Assembly (NCBI GenBank): GCA_017743275.1
Contig: JAGHZG010000054.1
Location: forward strand, 1 to 7,986
Source: Chloroflexota bacterium
Lineage (GTDB): Bacteria > Chloroflexota > Anaerolineae > B4-G1 > DUEL01
Reading direction: 5' to 3'
Length of the DNA: 7,986 nt
Every line of letters begins with the position of its first letter. Position 1 is the first letter of the stretch. Of this stretch, positions 7,090 through 7,986 are shown piece by piece. A program made the position numbers and the translations under genes. The notes under the pieces are model-generated. The model was given only the letters and a program-made list of their open reading frames with translations, searched no databases and had not been told where the DNA came from.

Positions 7090-7821
7090 CTATAATCGCA
7101 CCCAGGCCAGGGGGCGGTCCGGCGCGGGATTCCCGACAATCCAGCCCGCCGTGCGCAGCGCGTAGCGCATCAGCCATGCCGTCAGCAGGTTCAGTCGGGG
7201 GAAGGGCTGGCCGCTGACCGGCTGGGTCTGGCGGGCCTCCAGCGCCTGGCGCAGGTCCTGGGCGGATCGGCCGGAGAAGAGGGTGGCCCCGGCGCCGATC
7301 ATCCAGAACATATGGGCGTCGCTGGAGCCGACCCGGGCGACGGGCAGGGTGTCGGCCAGGGCCCGGGCGGTGGAGTTGCTTCGGGTGTGGAGCAGCCCCG
7401 CGTTGAAGACCTCTACTCCCACCAGAATCCGGGCCAGGTCGGGGTGGGCCAGCGCGCGGCGAATGGCCTCGGGGGTCAGGCTGTTCATCCCCCGCGCGGC
7501 GGGATGCGCGGCGACCGCGCATCCCCCCAGTTCGGCGACCCGCCAGAGCGTCTCTTCCAGCGACAGCCCTTTCGGAATGGTATGCTGGATAAACAGGGCC
7601 AGCAGGTGCCCCTCAGCGGTGGAGACTTCGCTTCCGGGAATGACCTCCACCCCGTAGACCGGGGCCAAATCCTGGGCTTCCAGCCCGCCCCGAATCTCGT
7701 TGTGATCGGTGATCGCGATCACATCCAGTCCCAATTCTGCGGCCCGCTTCAGGACCGCCTTGACGTCGCAAGTGCCATCCCAACTATAGATGGTGTGAAT
7801 GTGCAAATCTGCCAGTCCCAT
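7090..7821 (-). CDS. PHP-domain metal-dependent phosphoesterase
   Basis: This is a 243-residue, probably cytoplasmic hydrolase of phosphate esters (PHP superfamily, which includes the TrpH/RNase AM-type proteins). The metal-binding motifs appear in order: DLHIH (H7, H9), ITDHN (D39, H40), GSE (E65), GH72, AAHP (H106) and SSDAH (D168, H170). All expected ligands are present, so it should be active; the substrate (nucleotide, short RNA or another phosphoester) is not readable from sequence. It is somewhat shorter than typical TrpH-like proteins and has no polymerase domain. ATG 7821 is chosen because AGGAG lies 6 bases upstream and DLHIH normally sits at the extreme N-terminus; an in-frame GTG at 7878 would add 19 polar residues. 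It has no signal peptide, is convergent with the secreted-protein genes and is probably unrelated to them functionally. Confidence 0.9.
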   Translation of the reverse strand: MGLADLHIHTIYSWDGTCDVKAVLKRAAELGLDVIAITDHNEIRGGLEAQDLAPVYGVEVIPGSEVSTAEGHLLALFIQHTIPKGLSLEETLWRVAELGGCAVAAHPAARGMNSLTPEAIRRALAHPDLARILVGVEVFNAGLLHTRSNSTARALADTLPVARVGSSDAHMFWMIGAGATLFSGRSAQDLRQALEARQTQPVSGQPFPRLNLLTAWLMRYALRTAGWIVGNPAPDRPLAWVRL

Positions 7822-7917
7822 GCTATACTCCTGATCGTGTTCTTTCCGCTCTGAACGTACTGCATCCGTGTTATTCACGGTTAAACGGTGTGTTAAGGAT
7901 TGGTTATACCGGGACCC
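7822..7917 (-). other. Upstream region of the PHP gene, no clear promoter
   Basis: This stretch is more AT-rich than its surroundings and probably holds the PHP promoter. On the minus strand TTAACA (7896-7891) resembles a -35 box, but no good -10 box is correctly spaced; TATAAC (from 7908 down to 7903) resembles a -10 box but its -35 position would fall in the GC-rich palindrome. No assignment is made beyond the region. Confidence 0.3.
7828..7832 (-). promoter_or_regulatory. Ribosome binding site fixing the PHP gene start
   Basis: On the minus strand AGGAG precedes ATG 7821 by 6 bases. The alternative GTG at 7878 has no comparable site. Confidence 0.75.
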
Positions 7918-7986
7918 CTCCTCATCCCCCCAGCCCCCTTCTCCTCCCCGAAACGAGGAGGAGAAGGGGGCTGGGGGGATGAGGAG
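7918..7986. repeat. 30-bp-arm inverted repeat reaching the right edge of the window
   Basis: Positions 7918-7947 are the exact reverse complement of 7957-7986, with a 9-base centre containing GAAACG. One arm is almost purely pyrimidine (CTCCTCATCC, then C-rich blocks) and the other almost purely purine. The repeat may extend past the window edge. The arms resemble C/T-rich palindromic repeats I recall as dispersed in GC-rich genomes, including Chloroflexota. It lies 97 bases upstream of the PHP start codon, so it could terminate a neighbouring transcript or be a repeat insertion; no T-run can be seen within the window. Confidence 0.9.

Noticed and set aside
7091..7096. TATAAT sequence resembling a -10 box
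   Set aside because: It overlaps the stop region of the PHP gene, has no paired -35 box and no gene to drive on the plus strand.
7709..7722. Perfect 14-bp palindrome GTGATCGCGATCAC
   Set aside because: It falls on codons for the conserved PHP motif V-I-A-I-T and is explained by coding constraint; no sign of an operator inside the gene.
7822..7878. GTG at 7878 as start of the PHP gene
   Set aside because: The extra 19 residues are polar and unlike PHP N-termini, while ATG 7821 has AGGAG at good spacing and places DLHIH at residues 5-9.

Overview
The window looks like part of a GC-rich bacterial chromosome (judged by eye from strong G/C preference at third codon positions), most likely from Chloroflexota, of the Anaerolineae/Caldilineae kind. 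The main clue is a short motif, [W/F/Y]-L-P-L-V-[L/M]-R. It occurs in all four plus-strand proteins, either at the extreme C-terminus or just behind the signal peptide. I recall this signature from secreted Chloroflexota proteins, so the taxonomic call is inference.

Layout: (1) Positions 2-310 hold the C-terminal end of a protein that starts outside the window and closes with the motif. (2) Positions 370-3417 encode a 1015-residue secreted glycoside hydrolase-like protein. It has a DUF5060-like N-terminal beta domain, a GH5-like (clan GH-A) barrel interrupted by two carbohydrate-binding-module-like inserts, a C-terminal beta domain and the motif. (3) Positions 3514-5592 encode a secreted PQQ-type beta-propeller with a C-terminal OB-fold-like domain. 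(4) Positions 5582-7030, overlapping gene 3 by 11 bases, encode a secreted two-domain protein (CBM9-like plus DNRLRE/CBM96-like). (5) On the minus strand, positions 7090-7821 encode a PHP-domain metal-dependent phosphoesterase that converges on the cluster.

The four plus-strand genes are closely spaced (gaps of 59 and 96 bases, then an overlap). They probably form one transcription unit for exported or cell-surface proteins that handle or bind polysaccharide. The PHP gene appears to be an unrelated cytoplasmic housekeeping-type gene.

Three strong inverted repeats lie between or beside the genes: a 13-bp-arm hairpin before gene 3, a 19-bp-stem hairpin between the convergent genes, and a 30-bp-arm hairpin running into the right edge. 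A degenerate 21-bp tandem repeat sits in frame inside gene 3, exactly in the linker between propeller and OB domain. I saw no rRNA, tRNA, CRISPR array, transposase or phage gene. The most notable finding is the shared PLV[L/M]R motif, which could be a surface-sorting or anchoring signal.
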